Part shown: piece after piece, positions 17,516-26,434 of the stretch
Position numbering within the stretch: position 1 is the first letter of the stretch
Layout of the letters: each line of letters opens with the position of its first letter
DNA from: Anaerospora hongkongensis
GTDB lineage: Bacteria; Bacillota; Negativicutes; Sporomusales; DSM-15969
Assembly (NCBI RefSeq): GCF_004339805.1
Contig: NZ_SLUI01000002.1
Coordinates: forward strand, 310,001-374,000
Length of the DNA stretch: 64,000 bases
Direction of reading: 5' to 3'
The notes under the pieces: model-generated
What the model saw: only the letters and a program-made list of their open reading frames with translations
Databases searched by the model: none
What the model was told of the DNA's origin: nothing
Made by a program: the position numbers and the translations under genes

Positions 17516-18205
17516 ATGAAAATTTTTGCGATAGCTGATACCCATTTATCCGGCTTCCCACCTTCCAAACCAATGTCTGTCTTCGGCGCGCAATGGCTGA
17601 ATCATTGGGAAAAAATTCAGTCCGACTGGATTTCCAGAGTAAACTCGGATGATGCCGTTCTTTTGGCAGGTGATATCTCATGGGCTATGAAACTTGAACA
17701 AGCGATAGTTGATTTAGATGCCATAGCCTCCCTTCCCGGACGAAAGTTTCTAATTCGTGGTAATCATGAGCACTGGTGGCAATCACTAAGTAAAATGAAC
17801 ACCGCAATCGGTAATCGCCTTACTTTTATTCAGAATAATTACGCTGATCTTGGAGATTTCGCCGTTTGTGGCAGTAGAGGATGGCTATGCCCTGGGGACC
17901 CCGCTTTCAAACAGGCCGACGAACATATTTATCAGCGTGAACTTGGACGGGTTAAAAACTCACTCGAAGCCGCCCGTTCCGCTGGTCACAAGCGTATTAT
18001 ACTAATGCTGCACTATCCCCCACTCTATAAAAACGAGCCAAGTGGTTTCACCCAGTTGTTCACAGAATTTGCGGTAGAAATCTGCGTCTATGGTCACTTA
18101 CATGACGAGGCCATAAAAACCGCTCCTCAAGGTAATTTCAACGGAACCATGCTCCATCTTGTGTCCTGCGACGCACTGGATTTCAAACTCAAGCAGATTG
18201 TCTAA
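17516..18205 (+). CDS. Intact COG1768-type metallophosphoesterase carried by the element
   Basis: A complete 229-residue calcineurin-like phosphoesterase closely similar along its whole length to the two host fragments flanking the element. Motifs are complete: IADTHL, LAGDISWAM, RGNHEHWW, MLHYPP and YGHLHDE, i.e. the two-metal active site is restored. It lacks the eight-residue tail of the host version. AAAGGA lies 8 nt before the ATG; the 68-bp gap from the TnpC-like gene has no convincing promoter, so it may be read from the recombinase transcript. Base composition is closer to the host than to the AT-rich recombinases. The simplest reading is that it replaces the function the insertion destroys. 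Confidence 0.92.
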   Translation: MKIFAIADTHLSGFPPSKPMSVFGAQWLNHWEKIQSDWISRVNSDDAVLLAGDISWAMKLEQAIVDLDAIASLPGRKFLIRGNHEHWWQSLSKMNTAIGNRLTFIQNNYADLGDFAVCGSRGWLCPGDPAFKQADEHIYQRELGRVKNSLEAARSAGHKRIILMLHYPPLYKNEPSGFTQLFTEFAVEICVYGHLHDEAIKTAPQGNFNGTMLHLVSCDALDFKLKQIV

Positions 18206-18320
18206 TAATAGGGTGGTCTGTTATTTAAACAGTTCAGTTTGGGAGTTAAAATGCAAAAGAGGTGTTAACTGGCACCTCTATTCTAACCTGATCAAAAAAT
18301 ATTAGTGGATCACCTTAGGT

Positions 18321-19491
18321 TTACTGAGAGGAATTACACTCATTAATAGCATTATCGATTATTGCCCTTATCGGGGTATAAAGCTCGTTCATCTCACTTC
18401 CCCGCATTCCAGGATAGTATTCTACTTCTCCTACCCTTTGGTTAAATATTACCGCAACATTCATAGCGTCAGCCCTCCACCAGAGAAAACTACGTGTTCC
18501 ATCCAAGGAGCCACCATGAATGCCCACCACTCTGTCCTTCTAGGCGTGGCTGACCGCTTACCCAGAACTTTTGAGCGAACTTAACCAGACTTTCCGATGA
18601 AGCAATTAATGCACCATGCGAGTCCATTGCTTCCAGATAAAAGCCACCATCCGGTGGGGATACAATCCGGGAATTTATGACCGATGCCATAGTTCCAGGA
18701 TGATAATAGAATTTAATTTCTTTGGGATTACGGTCTTGGGGTAGTGTTCTTCCGATCTCGATGTCATTAATTCCAGCAGGAATAAGCACAGACTGCTTCA
18801 GGTACTCAAAGTAAGACATTCCAGTAACCTTTTCAATCACACGACCTAAAATTGAATAGCCAAAATTGGAATATACGTACTTCTCGCCTGGATTAAAGTC
18901 TAGGGGTTTGCTCATCATGTATGAAATTATTTGAGTAGGGTTAGGCGGACCTGGCAATTGCATCTCTCTTTGGATGAATGCTGATTTGAACATTGGGTCA
19001 AATTCTACGCTTGTACTATTCCTATCCCAGCCACCCCTATGACTAAGTAAGTTACCGACAGTTATACTATACCATCTAGGATCAATCACTGTTCCTCTGA
19101 ATGGTTTAATATCAAGGACATCTAATATCTTTGTATCTAAACTAATCTTACCTTCGCGAACTAGACTTCTTACTGCTGCTGCGGTGAACGGCTTGGTCAC
19201 ACTGGCTATACGCATCAATGTATTAGGTTCAACAGGGATCGTTCCTTTGCGGTCTGAATATCCGTAACCATGATTGAGTACGATGATTCCGTCCTTCATT
19301 ATTGCTACACTAGCGGCTTTGATCTGATGTATCTTCATAAACTGTACAACCTTGTCGTCGACAGTTTTATATGTGGTCTCTTGACCCACCACTGGTATTC
19401 CGTCGATATAACGTAAGTCTGTGGCTGCAAATGTTACTGAGTTAATGATTAAGAAAATCATTACGAAGACAAGTAATACCTTCGCCTTCAT
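18321..19491 (-). pseudogene. Frameshifted exported serine hydrolase (class C beta-lactamase/AmpH-like family)
   Basis: Signal peptide MKAKVLLVFVMIFLIIN, then a beta-lactamase-related domain: SVTKPF (SxxK nucleophile), YSNFGYS (YxN) and, in a different frame, the third motif HGGSLDG with FLWWRADAMNVAVIFNQ after it. The first frame stops at 18490 after a nonsense tail; the natural C-terminal 70 residues continue one base over, to 18321. The shift lies near 18535, outside any long homopolymer. Re-joined length would be about 390 residues, normal for the family. Either a decayed cargo gene or a single-base sequence error. AGGAGGTG precedes the ATG. These enzymes act on peptidoglycan peptides or small esters rather than being clear resistance genes. 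Confidence 0.85.
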
Positions 19492-19928
19492 TTGTACACC
19501 TCCGCTCTTTTGCTATTAAGTAATATACTATAACTTCCAGTAAATTCCTCCATAAAAAACAAGCATCGAATTTATCGAACCCTAGCATTTTCTTATGTCC
19601 TAACACCAATCTGGCGCTTCACAAGGGCTGCAATGCACAATGGCAAATCTGTTTAAATCTTTATGTATTCGTCCCGAAATAGTAAATTGCATATAGTCTG
19701 CGAAAAACAGAAGGGATATTTTTATTAAGTTTGCAAATTGGTTGGCTTGAAATCGTCTGCTTCAAAATATAATTACCCTGCTAGAATTTTTTTCATTTAG
19801 TGTTAGCTTCTCTTTTACGTTAGAAGGTATAATATTATCAATAATTTCATAAGATATTAATTTGGACACCAATCATTGTCTACCACGTAGCAAACCAGCA
19901 TAAACACTGGCTTTGCATCTTCTAAGAC
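19492..19928. other. Non-coding right end of the element
   Basis: About 440 bp between the serine hydrolase start and the right inverted repeat. It is AT-rich and holds no reading frame with a ribosome site. It contains short palindromic stretches but no second copy of the terminal repeat that I can see. Likely recombinase-binding or remnant DNA. Confidence 0.5.
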
Positions 19929-19948
19929 ACAACTGCCACTAAAGATAA
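19929..19948. repeat. Right terminal inverted repeat of the element
   Basis: Ends CACTAAAGATAA, the inverse of the left-end TTATCCTTAGTG with one mismatch; it abuts the ATCACG core. Confidence 0.75.
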
Positions 19949-20415
19949 ATCACGATTACTGGTGGCAAACGATCAGTAAAATGAATAAGGCCGTGGAAAA
20001 CGAGCTGACCTTTTTGCAAAATTCCTTTGCCATTGCCGGTGATTATGCAATATGTGGCAGCCGTGGCTGGCTCTGTCCGGGAGACCGTTCCTTCACTGCT
20101 GAAGATAACAGCATTTATCAGCGGGAGTTGCTCAGAGTACGCGCTTCTCTCGAAGCGGCGACCGCAGCAGGATTTGAGAAAATCATTCTCATGCTTCACT
20201 ACCCGCCTATCAATGATAAACATGAACCTAGCGGCTTTACCGAGCTAATCGGCGAATTTAAAGTAATGCTCTGCCTCTTTGGCCACCTTCACAGCGAATC
20301 GGCCGCCACCGCACCGTCCGGTATAATAAACGGCGCCGCCTGCCACCTGGTAGCCTGCGACGCCCTGGATTTCAAATTAAAGCTTATTCTACAAAGCGAA
20401 CCTTATAGGCCCTGA
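19949..20415 (+). pseudogene. 3' fragment of interrupted metallophosphoesterase
   Basis: The remainder of the split host gene, starting with ATCACG (His of GNH) and running in frame through DYWWQTISKMN, then motif IV MLHYPP and motif V FGHLHSE to the stop. It aligns throughout with residues 84-229 of the element's copy and adds a short tail LQSEPYRP. It lacks a start and ribosome site; an internal ATG at 19981 could at most give an inactive C-terminal piece. Its last 32 nt overlap the convergent asnB gene, so this tail-to-tail arrangement is original to the chromosome. Confidence 0.93.
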
Positions 20416-22231
20416 GCCAGGTATCCATCTGAATAAGATAAGCAAATAACTGTGGTCCGCCCATTAATTGACCAAACCAAGGTATATTGGAAGCTGCTTC
20501 CGGCGACTGGGCAATCTCGCGAATTTTTCCGGAATCGATCAGACCGTGCAGCGGTGTTGTCTTATCATTTAAAATAGCCAGCAGCCGTTCTCTGACAGTA
20601 TTCAAATAAGCAGGATTATGTGTCTTGGGATAAGGACTCTTCTTGCGCCAGAGTACATCATCAGGCAGCACACCGGTTAAAGCATGCCGCAGCAATCCTT
20701 TCTCCCGGTCCTGGTAATTCTTCATTTCCCAGGGTACATTCCATACATAATCAACAATCCGGTGATCACAGAAAGGTACTCTTACTTCTAAACCAAATGC
20801 CATGCTCATCCGGTCTTTGCGATCAAGCAGTGTTGGCATAAAGCGGGTAAGGCTTAAGTAGAAAATTTCCCGCATACGGGCCGCTTTTGCTTCCTCACCG
20901 GGCAGGCGTGGTACTTCGTTTAGAGCATCACTGTAGCGGGAAGCCGCATAGTCCTGGAAATCAAAGCTAGCTCTGATCTGAGGCGCCAGCCACTCGGCTC
21001 TCCCCTGAATAAAGCGCGACCACGGAAATGTATCGGCATTAATTAAGTCTTCCCGGCGAAACCAGGGATAACCTCCGAATACCTCATCGGCACACTCTCC
21101 CGACAGGGCAACAGTGGCGCCTTTTTTTATTTGCTGGCAAAAGAGGTATAACGACGTATCAACATCTGCCATGCCCGGTAAATCACGAGCCAGTGCGGCA
21201 ATTGGCAGCGTATCTGCCAAGCTGACGTTTTCCAGTTCCACCAGATGGTGGCAGGTAGCAAAGTATTCGGATACCCGTTTTACCCAAGGACTATCGGAGT
21301 TAGGCTGAAAGGCATTCGCCTGGAAAAACAAGTCATTATCCACATAATCGACAGAATACGTATGAAGGCATTCATACCCTTTCTCTTTATATGCCTGCGC
21401 AGCAAAAGCGGTTAAAGCACTCGAGTCCAGTCCTCCAGACAGCAGCGTACACACCGGTACATCCGCAACAAGCTGTCTTCTGACCGCATCCTCTAAAAGT
21501 TCCCGCACAGTGGCAATCGTAACATCAAAAGGTTCCGTATGCGGTTTCGACTCCAAGGCCCAGTAGGTACTGATTCGCTTTCCGCTGCGACTGACAAGCA
21601 TCGAGCAGCCAGGCTTTAATTCTGCAATATTTTTAAAGACACCATGCCCGGGAGTCCGTGCCGGTCCAATCATAAATATTTCCGCCATACCTTCAAGACC
21701 AACTTCCGGTTCAATCGCCGGATGAGCCAGCAAGGCCTTTAGTTCAGAGCCAAAGAAAAATGCGCTGCCCCGCTCGGCATAAAAAAGCGGCTTAACCCCC
21801 ATCCGGTCACGGGCTAAATACAGCTGTTCCTTTTCTTCATCCCAAATTGCAAAAGCAAAAATGCCATTAAAATGCTCTACGCAGGATGGCCCATATTCGA
21901 TATAGGCGGTAAGCAAAACTTCCGTATCAGAGTGTGTACTGAAACGGTAGCCTCTGGCTTCTAAGTCTGCTTGTAATTCCGGCGTATTATATAATTCACC
22001 ATTATAAGTAATCGTATAGGCATGACCGCCGCGTTTGCGCGTCATGGGTTGGCGGCCGCCTTCCAGATCGACGACGCTCAGCCGGCGATGTCCCAGAGCG
22101 GCGTGAGGGGTAATATACGTCCCAAATGCATCTGGTCCTCTTGTGGTAAGCGTCTCTACCATTGCATCCAGTATGGGTTTTTGCGTTGTTAGATCAGCCT
22201 GCCAGTCAATCCAGCCGGTAATACCGCACAT
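20384..22231 (-). CDS. asnB: Asparagine synthetase (glutamine-hydrolysing)
   Basis: A 615-residue class II glutamine amidotransferase that makes asparagine from aspartate, glutamine and ATP. The ATG at 22231 gives MCGITGW, exposing the Cys2 nucleophile after Met removal, and is preceded by GAGGAGGAG; the frame upstream is not coding. The N-terminal glutaminase has RGPDAFG and GHRRLSVVD; the synthetase domain has the PP-loop LLSGGLDSSALTAF and GECADEVFGGYPW. Full length. No T-box leader is seen upstream. Confidence 0.94.
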   Translation of the reverse strand: MCGITGWIDWQADLTTQKPILDAMVETLTTRGPDAFGTYITPHAALGHRRLSVVDLEGGRQPMTRKRGGHAYTITYNGELYNTPELQADLEARGYRFSTHSDTEVLLTAYIEYGPSCVEHFNGIFAFAIWDEEKEQLYLARDRMGVKPLFYAERGSAFFFGSELKALLAHPAIEPEVGLEGMAEIFMIGPARTPGHGVFKNIAELKPGCSMLVSRSGKRISTYWALESKPHTEPFDVTIATVRELLEDAVRRQLVADVPVCTLLSGGLDSSALTAFAAQAYKEKGYECLHTYSVDYVDNDLFFQANAFQPNSDSPWVKRVSEYFATCHHLVELENVSLADTLPIAALARDLPGMADVDTSLYLFCQQIKKGATVALSGECADEVFGGYPWFRREDLINADTFPWSRFIQGRAEWLAPQIRASFDFQDYAASRYSDALNEVPRLPGEEAKAARMREIFYLSLTRFMPTLLDRKDRMSMAFGLEVRVPFCDHRIVDYVWNVPWEMKNYQDREKGLLRHALTGVLPDDVLWRKKSPYPKTHNPAYLNTVRERLLAILNDKTTPLHGLIDSGKIREIAQSPEAASNIPWFGQLMGGPQLFAYLIQMDTWLRAYKVRFVE

Positions 22232-22439
22232 AGTTTTCTCCTCCTCAACAATACAACGCCAACAGAAGTTTCCCCAAGCGGGCTCGTTGGCGTCATTGCC
22301 TTTGTATGCTTTTACAAGAGTAGAATATGCGCAGCACAATGATTTGGTCACTATTTGTGATGATTGTCACAGAAAACGGATATAGTAAAGAGTAATATAA
22401 AGGTAAAGAAGCGAAGAAGGTTCGCTAAGGAGGGTTCTT

Positions 22440-22775
22440 ATGGAAAAGAAATTCATTAAAAATATCGAATTCAGCAAAGCACTTGATTTTGCCAGTTTAG
22501 TTGATTACAAACCAGGCCAGGTTATCAGCCTGACACTGGCGCAAAATGATTCGGTTACGCTCACACTTTTTGCTTTCGGCAAAGGTGAAGGCGTAAGTAC
22601 TCACTCGGCACCTGGAGATGCAATGGTGTATATGCTTGATGGCACAGCTGAAATTACTATTGGTGAGGAAAAAATCACTGCCTCGGCCGGTCAGACCGTA
22701 ATTATGCCGAATAATATCCCTCACGGTTTAGAAGCCGTCGAGAACTTTAAAATGCTGTTAATCTTGGTGAAATAA
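22440..22775 (+). CDS. Small cupin protein
   Basis: A 111-residue single cupin domain. Cupin motif 1 is partly degenerate (GEGVSTHSAPGDAMVYMLDG: one clear His and Asp), and motif 2 is PNNIPHGLEA with the conserved His. Such proteins bind a metal or small ligand; no specific activity can be given. AAGGAGGG lies upstream of the ATG. Divergent from asnB with about 200 bp between them, and ended by a strong terminator. Confidence 0.8.
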   Translation: MEKKFIKNIEFSKALDFASLVDYKPGQVISLTLAQNDSVTLTLFAFGKGEGVSTHSAPGDAMVYMLDGTAEITIGEEKITASAGQTVIMPNNIPHGLEAVENFKMLLILVK

Positions 22776-22793
22776 CACTACCTGCCAGCTAAA

Positions 22794-22836
22794 CAAGAGC
22801 CCTGCTTTCAATCTCCCGATGAAAGCAGGGCTCTTG
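22794..22836. terminator. Bidirectional terminator between cupin and GGDEF genes
   Basis: CAAGAGCCCTGCTTTC pairs exactly with GAAAGCAGGGCTCTTG between the two convergent genes. Confidence 0.85.
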
Positions 22837-22842
22837 CGTTGA

Positions 22843-23757
22843 CTATCTTTCAATCCCTTTACGCTCTTTATCAATATACATATTTTTATCGGCTATCTGC
22901 AAAAGCGTATCCACATCTGTGCCATCCTGAGGATACATAGCAACGCCCACACTGGCGCTGACAATAAATTCACGACCGGCAAAAATTAAAGGCTCCTCGA
23001 TGGCCCGCACTACTTTTTCGATTACCTGGTCAATACTCCCCCGGTCCGGCACACCGTACAAAACCAGCGTAAATTCATCCCCGCCCAGGCGGGCGACTAC
23101 ATCACTTTTCCGTAAGGCCGCCTCCAAACGCTGAGCAATTACTTTAAGCGCCTTATCACCGATATAATGCCCCAAAGTATCATTAATTTCCTTAAAACGA
23201 TCTAGATCAAGGAAAATTACCGCCAGCATCTGCTGATTGGCTCTGGCCTGATTCAGTGATAGTGTCAGCCGGTCCCGGAAGAGCATTCGGTTTGGCATAC
23301 CGGTCAACGAATCGTGATAAGCCATATACTTCATTGCTTCTTCATAGCGCTTACGCTCTGTAATATCCACAATCTGACCAATATAATACAGCGGCTGGCC
23401 GTGTGCCCCCCGCACAAGTGCCATGTGGAGCATAACATGAATGATTTCCCCACCGCTTTGAAAAAAACGCGATTCCACTACCAGCTGCTGCTCATCCCCT
23501 GTCAGCAATTTGTCAACAGCTGCAACAATGAGCTTAAGGTCATCCTCAGACACAATATCGCTTAACTTAAGCGATGTGAAAGTTTCAGCAGCATAACCTA
23601 CTAAATTACACATCGCCTGATTTACCCGCATAAAATGGCCCTCCAGGCCAGTGATTGCCATACCAATAGGTGCATAATCAAACACCAGGCGGAAACGTTC
23701 TTCACTTTCTTTTAAACCTTCGATAACTGGAGAGCAGTCAGCCGCACAAGCGTTCAC
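22843..23757 (-). CDS. PAS-GGDEF diguanylate cyclase
   Basis: A 304-residue soluble signalling protein. A PAS domain (about residues 20-135, with the PAC tail YYIGQIVDITERKRYEE) is joined to a GGDEF domain with the active motif RLGGDEF and, five residues before it, RKSD, the RxxD product-inhibition site. It should make c-di-GMP under control of whatever the PAS domain senses. The start is GTG at 23757, 9 nt after GAGG, rather than the GTG two codons earlier that overlaps the ribosome site. No membrane segment. Confidence 0.9.
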   Translation of the reverse strand: MNACAADCSPVIEGLKESEERFRLVFDYAPIGMAITGLEGHFMRVNQAMCNLVGYAAETFTSLKLSDIVSEDDLKLIVAAVDKLLTGDEQQLVVESRFFQSGGEIIHVMLHMALVRGAHGQPLYYIGQIVDITERKRYEEAMKYMAYHDSLTGMPNRMLFRDRLTLSLNQARANQQMLAVIFLDLDRFKEINDTLGHYIGDKALKVIAQRLEAALRKSDVVARLGGDEFTLVLYGVPDRGSIDQVIEKVVRAIEEPLIFAGREFIVSASVGVAMYPQDGTDVDTLLQIADKNMYIDKERKGIER

Positions 23758-23922
23758 TTGCACTCACCTCTATTCGTATAAACAAAACTACAATGTCTAG
23801 TGTGATTAAAAAAGGGTTGACTATTATATATTCGTCAATAATCCCTATATCCCTACTGGATTTTTTTAATAAACGCTTAAACTTCAACATTATAAAATCT
23901 TATTCTTAGTATTCCAATAATA

Positions 23923-25329
23923 TCAAATTAAAAACACAGCAGCAATGGTAGTAGCTAACAACCCGATTGCTACCGGAATTAAATTCCGCCTGGCAAGTTC
24001 AAAGGGATCAACCCCGCAAATAGCCGCTGCCGGAATCAATGCCCAAGGTACGACCGTCCCTCCCCCTACCCAAATTGCCGCAATTTGCCCCAGTGCCGTC
24101 AAGGTAGCAATGCCTGACCCGATTGCCGTGGAAAAAAGATGCGCAATTGAGCCCGCTAATGAAATACCGGAAAAACCCGATCCATCAAGGCCGGTAATCG
24201 CTCCGACGATCGTTAGGGTAACCGCACCAATCCCAGGATTCAGCGGGACAGCCTGAGCCAATGCCAGACCTAAGTCATTAACCAAACCTTGTGATCCGGG
24301 TGGTAAGACTTTCCCATAGATGCTTACAAATGCCGAATCTCCCAGATAAAAAAAAGCGGCAATCGGAATGACCGGACCAAAAACTTTAAAGCCGAATTGA
24401 AATCCTTCAATCAAGTAGGCTGTCATTTCTTCCAGCCCCTTATCTTTATGAGCAAGTAAAGCAATAGTGACCAATATTAAAACCGACGTTCCGCCGATAA
24501 GCGCAGTAGCATCACCGCCCTGCAAATGCAAGACAAACATCGTTGCTACATCAGCCAAGTACAGCATCGGAACCGCAATTGCCAGGATTAGCTTTTTCCT
24601 GCCTGACAATGCCGACTTTAAATCAATCAGATTCACGTTTGGAGAATTTGCCGTACCTGTAGTAAGCTGTCCGCTATGAAGAGCGCCCTTTTTCATATCC
24701 CGCTTTAGCATCAGGAAGGCAGCTGTCGTTGTCACAATCCCCATAATAAATACTAGCGGTACACTGGCGGCCACGACATCCCCTACAGGAATCCCTGCAG
24801 CAGCAGCCGTAAGTTTCGGCGCGCCCTGAATAACGAAATCTCCCGATAATGCAATTCCGTGACCAAATAAATTCATCGCCATTGCTACGCCTATTGCCGG
24901 TAAGCCGGCACGGACCGCTACAGGCAGCAATACTGCTCCCAGCAGCGCAACAGCTGGCGAAGGCCAAAAGAACCAGGAGATGACCATCATGAGAACGCCG
25001 GTTATCCAGTAAGCCAGCGCAGGAGTCTGTATAAATCTGGTTACAGGTGAAATCATAACTTCATTAATGCCAGTTTGCAGCAAAACCTTACTCATGGCCA
25101 CAATAATTGAAATAACCAGGATTGTCCCCAATAGTTCAGTAATAGCGAAAATAAAACTGTCAAATATGCCGATTATAGAATTGGCTATTGACCCTTTCGC
25201 CATCAGGCCAAGCAAACAAATGCCAACAATACAAACAAGCGTAGTATCCCGCCGCATGACCATAAAACCAATGATCAAAACAATAAACGCTAAATATACC
25301 CAATGCAGTGCAGTTAAATCTACCGGCAT
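23923..25329 (-). CDS. Multi-helix permease of the ion-transporter type
   Basis: A 468-residue integral membrane protein with about 11-12 helices and repeated Gly-rich breaks (LLGTILVISIIVAMSK, FWPSPAVALLGAVLLP, ITGLDGSGFSGISLAGS), as in two-fold symmetric anion/carboxylate or proton-coupled permeases. I cannot name the substrate. The ATG at 25329 is preceded by GGGGGGAG 6 nt away and was chosen over an upstream ATG at 25407. Monocistronic. Homology search against the IT superfamily would settle the family. Confidence 0.7.
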   Translation of the reverse strand: MPVDLTALHWVYLAFIVLIIGFMVMRRDTTLVCIVGICLLGLMAKGSIANSIIGIFDSFIFAITELLGTILVISIIVAMSKVLLQTGINEVMISPVTRFIQTPALAYWITGVLMMVISWFFWPSPAVALLGAVLLPVAVRAGLPAIGVAMAMNLFGHGIALSGDFVIQGAPKLTAAAAGIPVGDVVAASVPLVFIMGIVTTTAAFLMLKRDMKKGALHSGQLTTGTANSPNVNLIDLKSALSGRKKLILAIAVPMLYLADVATMFVLHLQGGDATALIGGTSVLILVTIALLAHKDKGLEEMTAYLIEGFQFGFKVFGPVIPIAAFFYLGDSAFVSIYGKVLPPGSQGLVNDLGLALAQAVPLNPGIGAVTLTIVGAITGLDGSGFSGISLAGSIAHLFSTAIGSGIATLTALGQIAAIWVGGGTVVPWALIPAAAICGVDPFELARRNLIPVAIGLLATTIAAVFLI

Positions 25330-25514
25330 GCCAACTCCCCCCTTCAATTCCGGGGCATTACCCCAAAAACTTACTACAGGATATGCAGGGCTGTTCATAG
25401 TGTTCATACAAAAAAGAAAAACCGCCTCGCGGCGGTTTTCATGTTAAATCCTTTTGCAACAAAGTTGATTGTGCTATAATGAAGCCGAAAACTGAAGAAA
25501 TGCAGGTAAGAAAA

Positions 25515-25745
25515 ATGAGTCAGGTAGTCAGACAACATTTAATAGCCGGTTTTATATTTGGTGATTGGCAGTCAGGAGAATATGTTTATCTCCCGGGAGG
25601 GGAAGTAGGGCTTGAAGAGCCGCTGTGCGTTTTGGAAACGCCCTCATCCCGGCTTGATATATCGCTTGATGAAGCCGTGCAACTCATCACTAAGCTGAGC
25701 TTAAAGCCGGTAAAGCACCCACGTTTAGGGGCAAAATCGTGTTAA
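25515..25745 (+). CDS. Small hypothetical protein upstream of DUF1624 gene
   Basis: A 76-residue soluble protein (MSQVVRQHLIAG onward) of unknown function with no motif I recognise. AGGTAAG precedes the ATG at 25515; an in-frame ATG at 25479 gives a 12-residue longer form. Its stop overlaps the GTG start of the next gene by 7 nt, so the pair is translationally coupled. Confidence 0.6.
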   Translation: MSQVVRQHLIAGFIFGDWQSGEYVYLPGGEVGLEEPLCVLETPSSRLDISLDEAVQLITKLSLKPVKHPRLGAKSC

Positions 25746-26434
25746 ACAAAAATACTGCCAGCCGGATCGGTGAAATTGATGCATTGCGGGGAATGGCCAT
25801 TATTCTAATGGTCATTTTTCACACTATCGTTGATTTACGGGATTTCTATCATTATCAGGTTGATTATCACAACGGATTCTGGTATTACTTAGGAAAATTA
25901 TCGGCTTCCCTATTTATATTTGTGTCCGGCTTAAGCGCAACGCTTGCCACTGCAACCTTTAGCAGGGGTATCCGGATTTTTGCCTGTGGCCTGGCCTTAA
26001 CGGTCATAACCTGGTTTTATAGCCCTGACTGGTACATCCGCTTTGGTATTTTGCACTTCTTAGGGATAAGTTTATTAACATATCCCTTGCTTAATAAACA
26101 AATGCCAGGCCCTTTATTGGGCCTGGCGTTCATTGCTGCAATGCTGGGCTACTGGGCCACCCGGCAAGTTGTACCGTGGTCATTTTTAATTCCCTTTGGG
26201 TTTCTGCCGGCCGATTTTCAGACCATAGATTATTACCCCTTGTTTCCCTGGTATGGGCTCTTCCTGCTGGGAGCTGCTGCCGGCAAACAGTTGTATAAAA
26301 CAGGCACCAGCCTGCTTCCCGGTATTGCCTTTCCCAGATCACTCACGTTTCTCGGCAGGCATTCGCTAACTGTTTACCTCGTTCACCAGCCCCTGCTGTT
26401 ACTATGGCTTTACATCCTTCACCAGCTTAAATAA
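25739..26434 (+). CDS. DUF1624/HGSNAT-like membrane acyltransferase-type protein
   Basis: A 231-residue protein with about seven membrane helices. The N-terminal IGEIDALRGMAIILMVIFH matches the heparan-alpha-glucosaminide N-acetyltransferase-like (DUF1624) and related acyltransferase families, where the Arg and a following His are conserved; the C-terminal LGRHSLTVYLVHQPLLL is also typical. Probable transfer of acyl groups across the membrane is inference. GTG start with AGGGG upstream; coupled to the small upstream gene. Convergent and slightly overlapping with thiD. Confidence 0.8.
   Translation: MLNKNTASRIGEIDALRGMAIILMVIFHTIVDLRDFYHYQVDYHNGFWYYLGKLSASLFIFVSGLSATLATATFSRGIRIFACGLALTVITWFYSPDWYIRFGILHFLGISLLTYPLLNKQMPGPLLGLAFIAAMLGYWATRQVVPWSFLIPFGFLPADFQTIDYYPLFPWYGLFLLGAAAGKQLYKTGTSLLPGIAFPRSLTFLGRHSLTVYLVHQPLLLLWLYILHQLK

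Larger units (their letters stand above)
12589..19948 (+). mobile_element. RIT/Tn554-like element carrying a copy of its target gene
   Basis: A 7.36-kb insertion in a metallophosphoesterase gene. It has imperfect terminal inverted repeats (12589-12608 and 19929-19948), three overlapping tyrosine recombinases plus a TnpC-like gene at the left (12811-17447), an intact homologue of the interrupted gene (17516-18205), a frameshifted serine hydrolase (18321-19491, minus strand) and about 450 bp of AT-rich non-coding DNA at the right. No serine or DDE transposase is present. The organisation matches recombinase-in-trio elements and, in the small fourth gene and six-base core, Tn554. Boundaries come from the exact reconstruction of the split gene. 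Confidence 0.88.

Noticed and set aside
18321..18530. Separate 69-residue gene
   Set aside because: It contains the third motif and C-terminus of the upstream serine hydrolase, so it is the shifted end of that gene, not an independent one.
20384..20415. Overlap of asnB with the phosphoesterase fragment as a sign of rearrangement
   Set aside because: Tail-to-tail overlaps of similar size occur elsewhere in the window (folT/hemerythrin, thioesterase/phosphoesterase), so it is normal compact layout.
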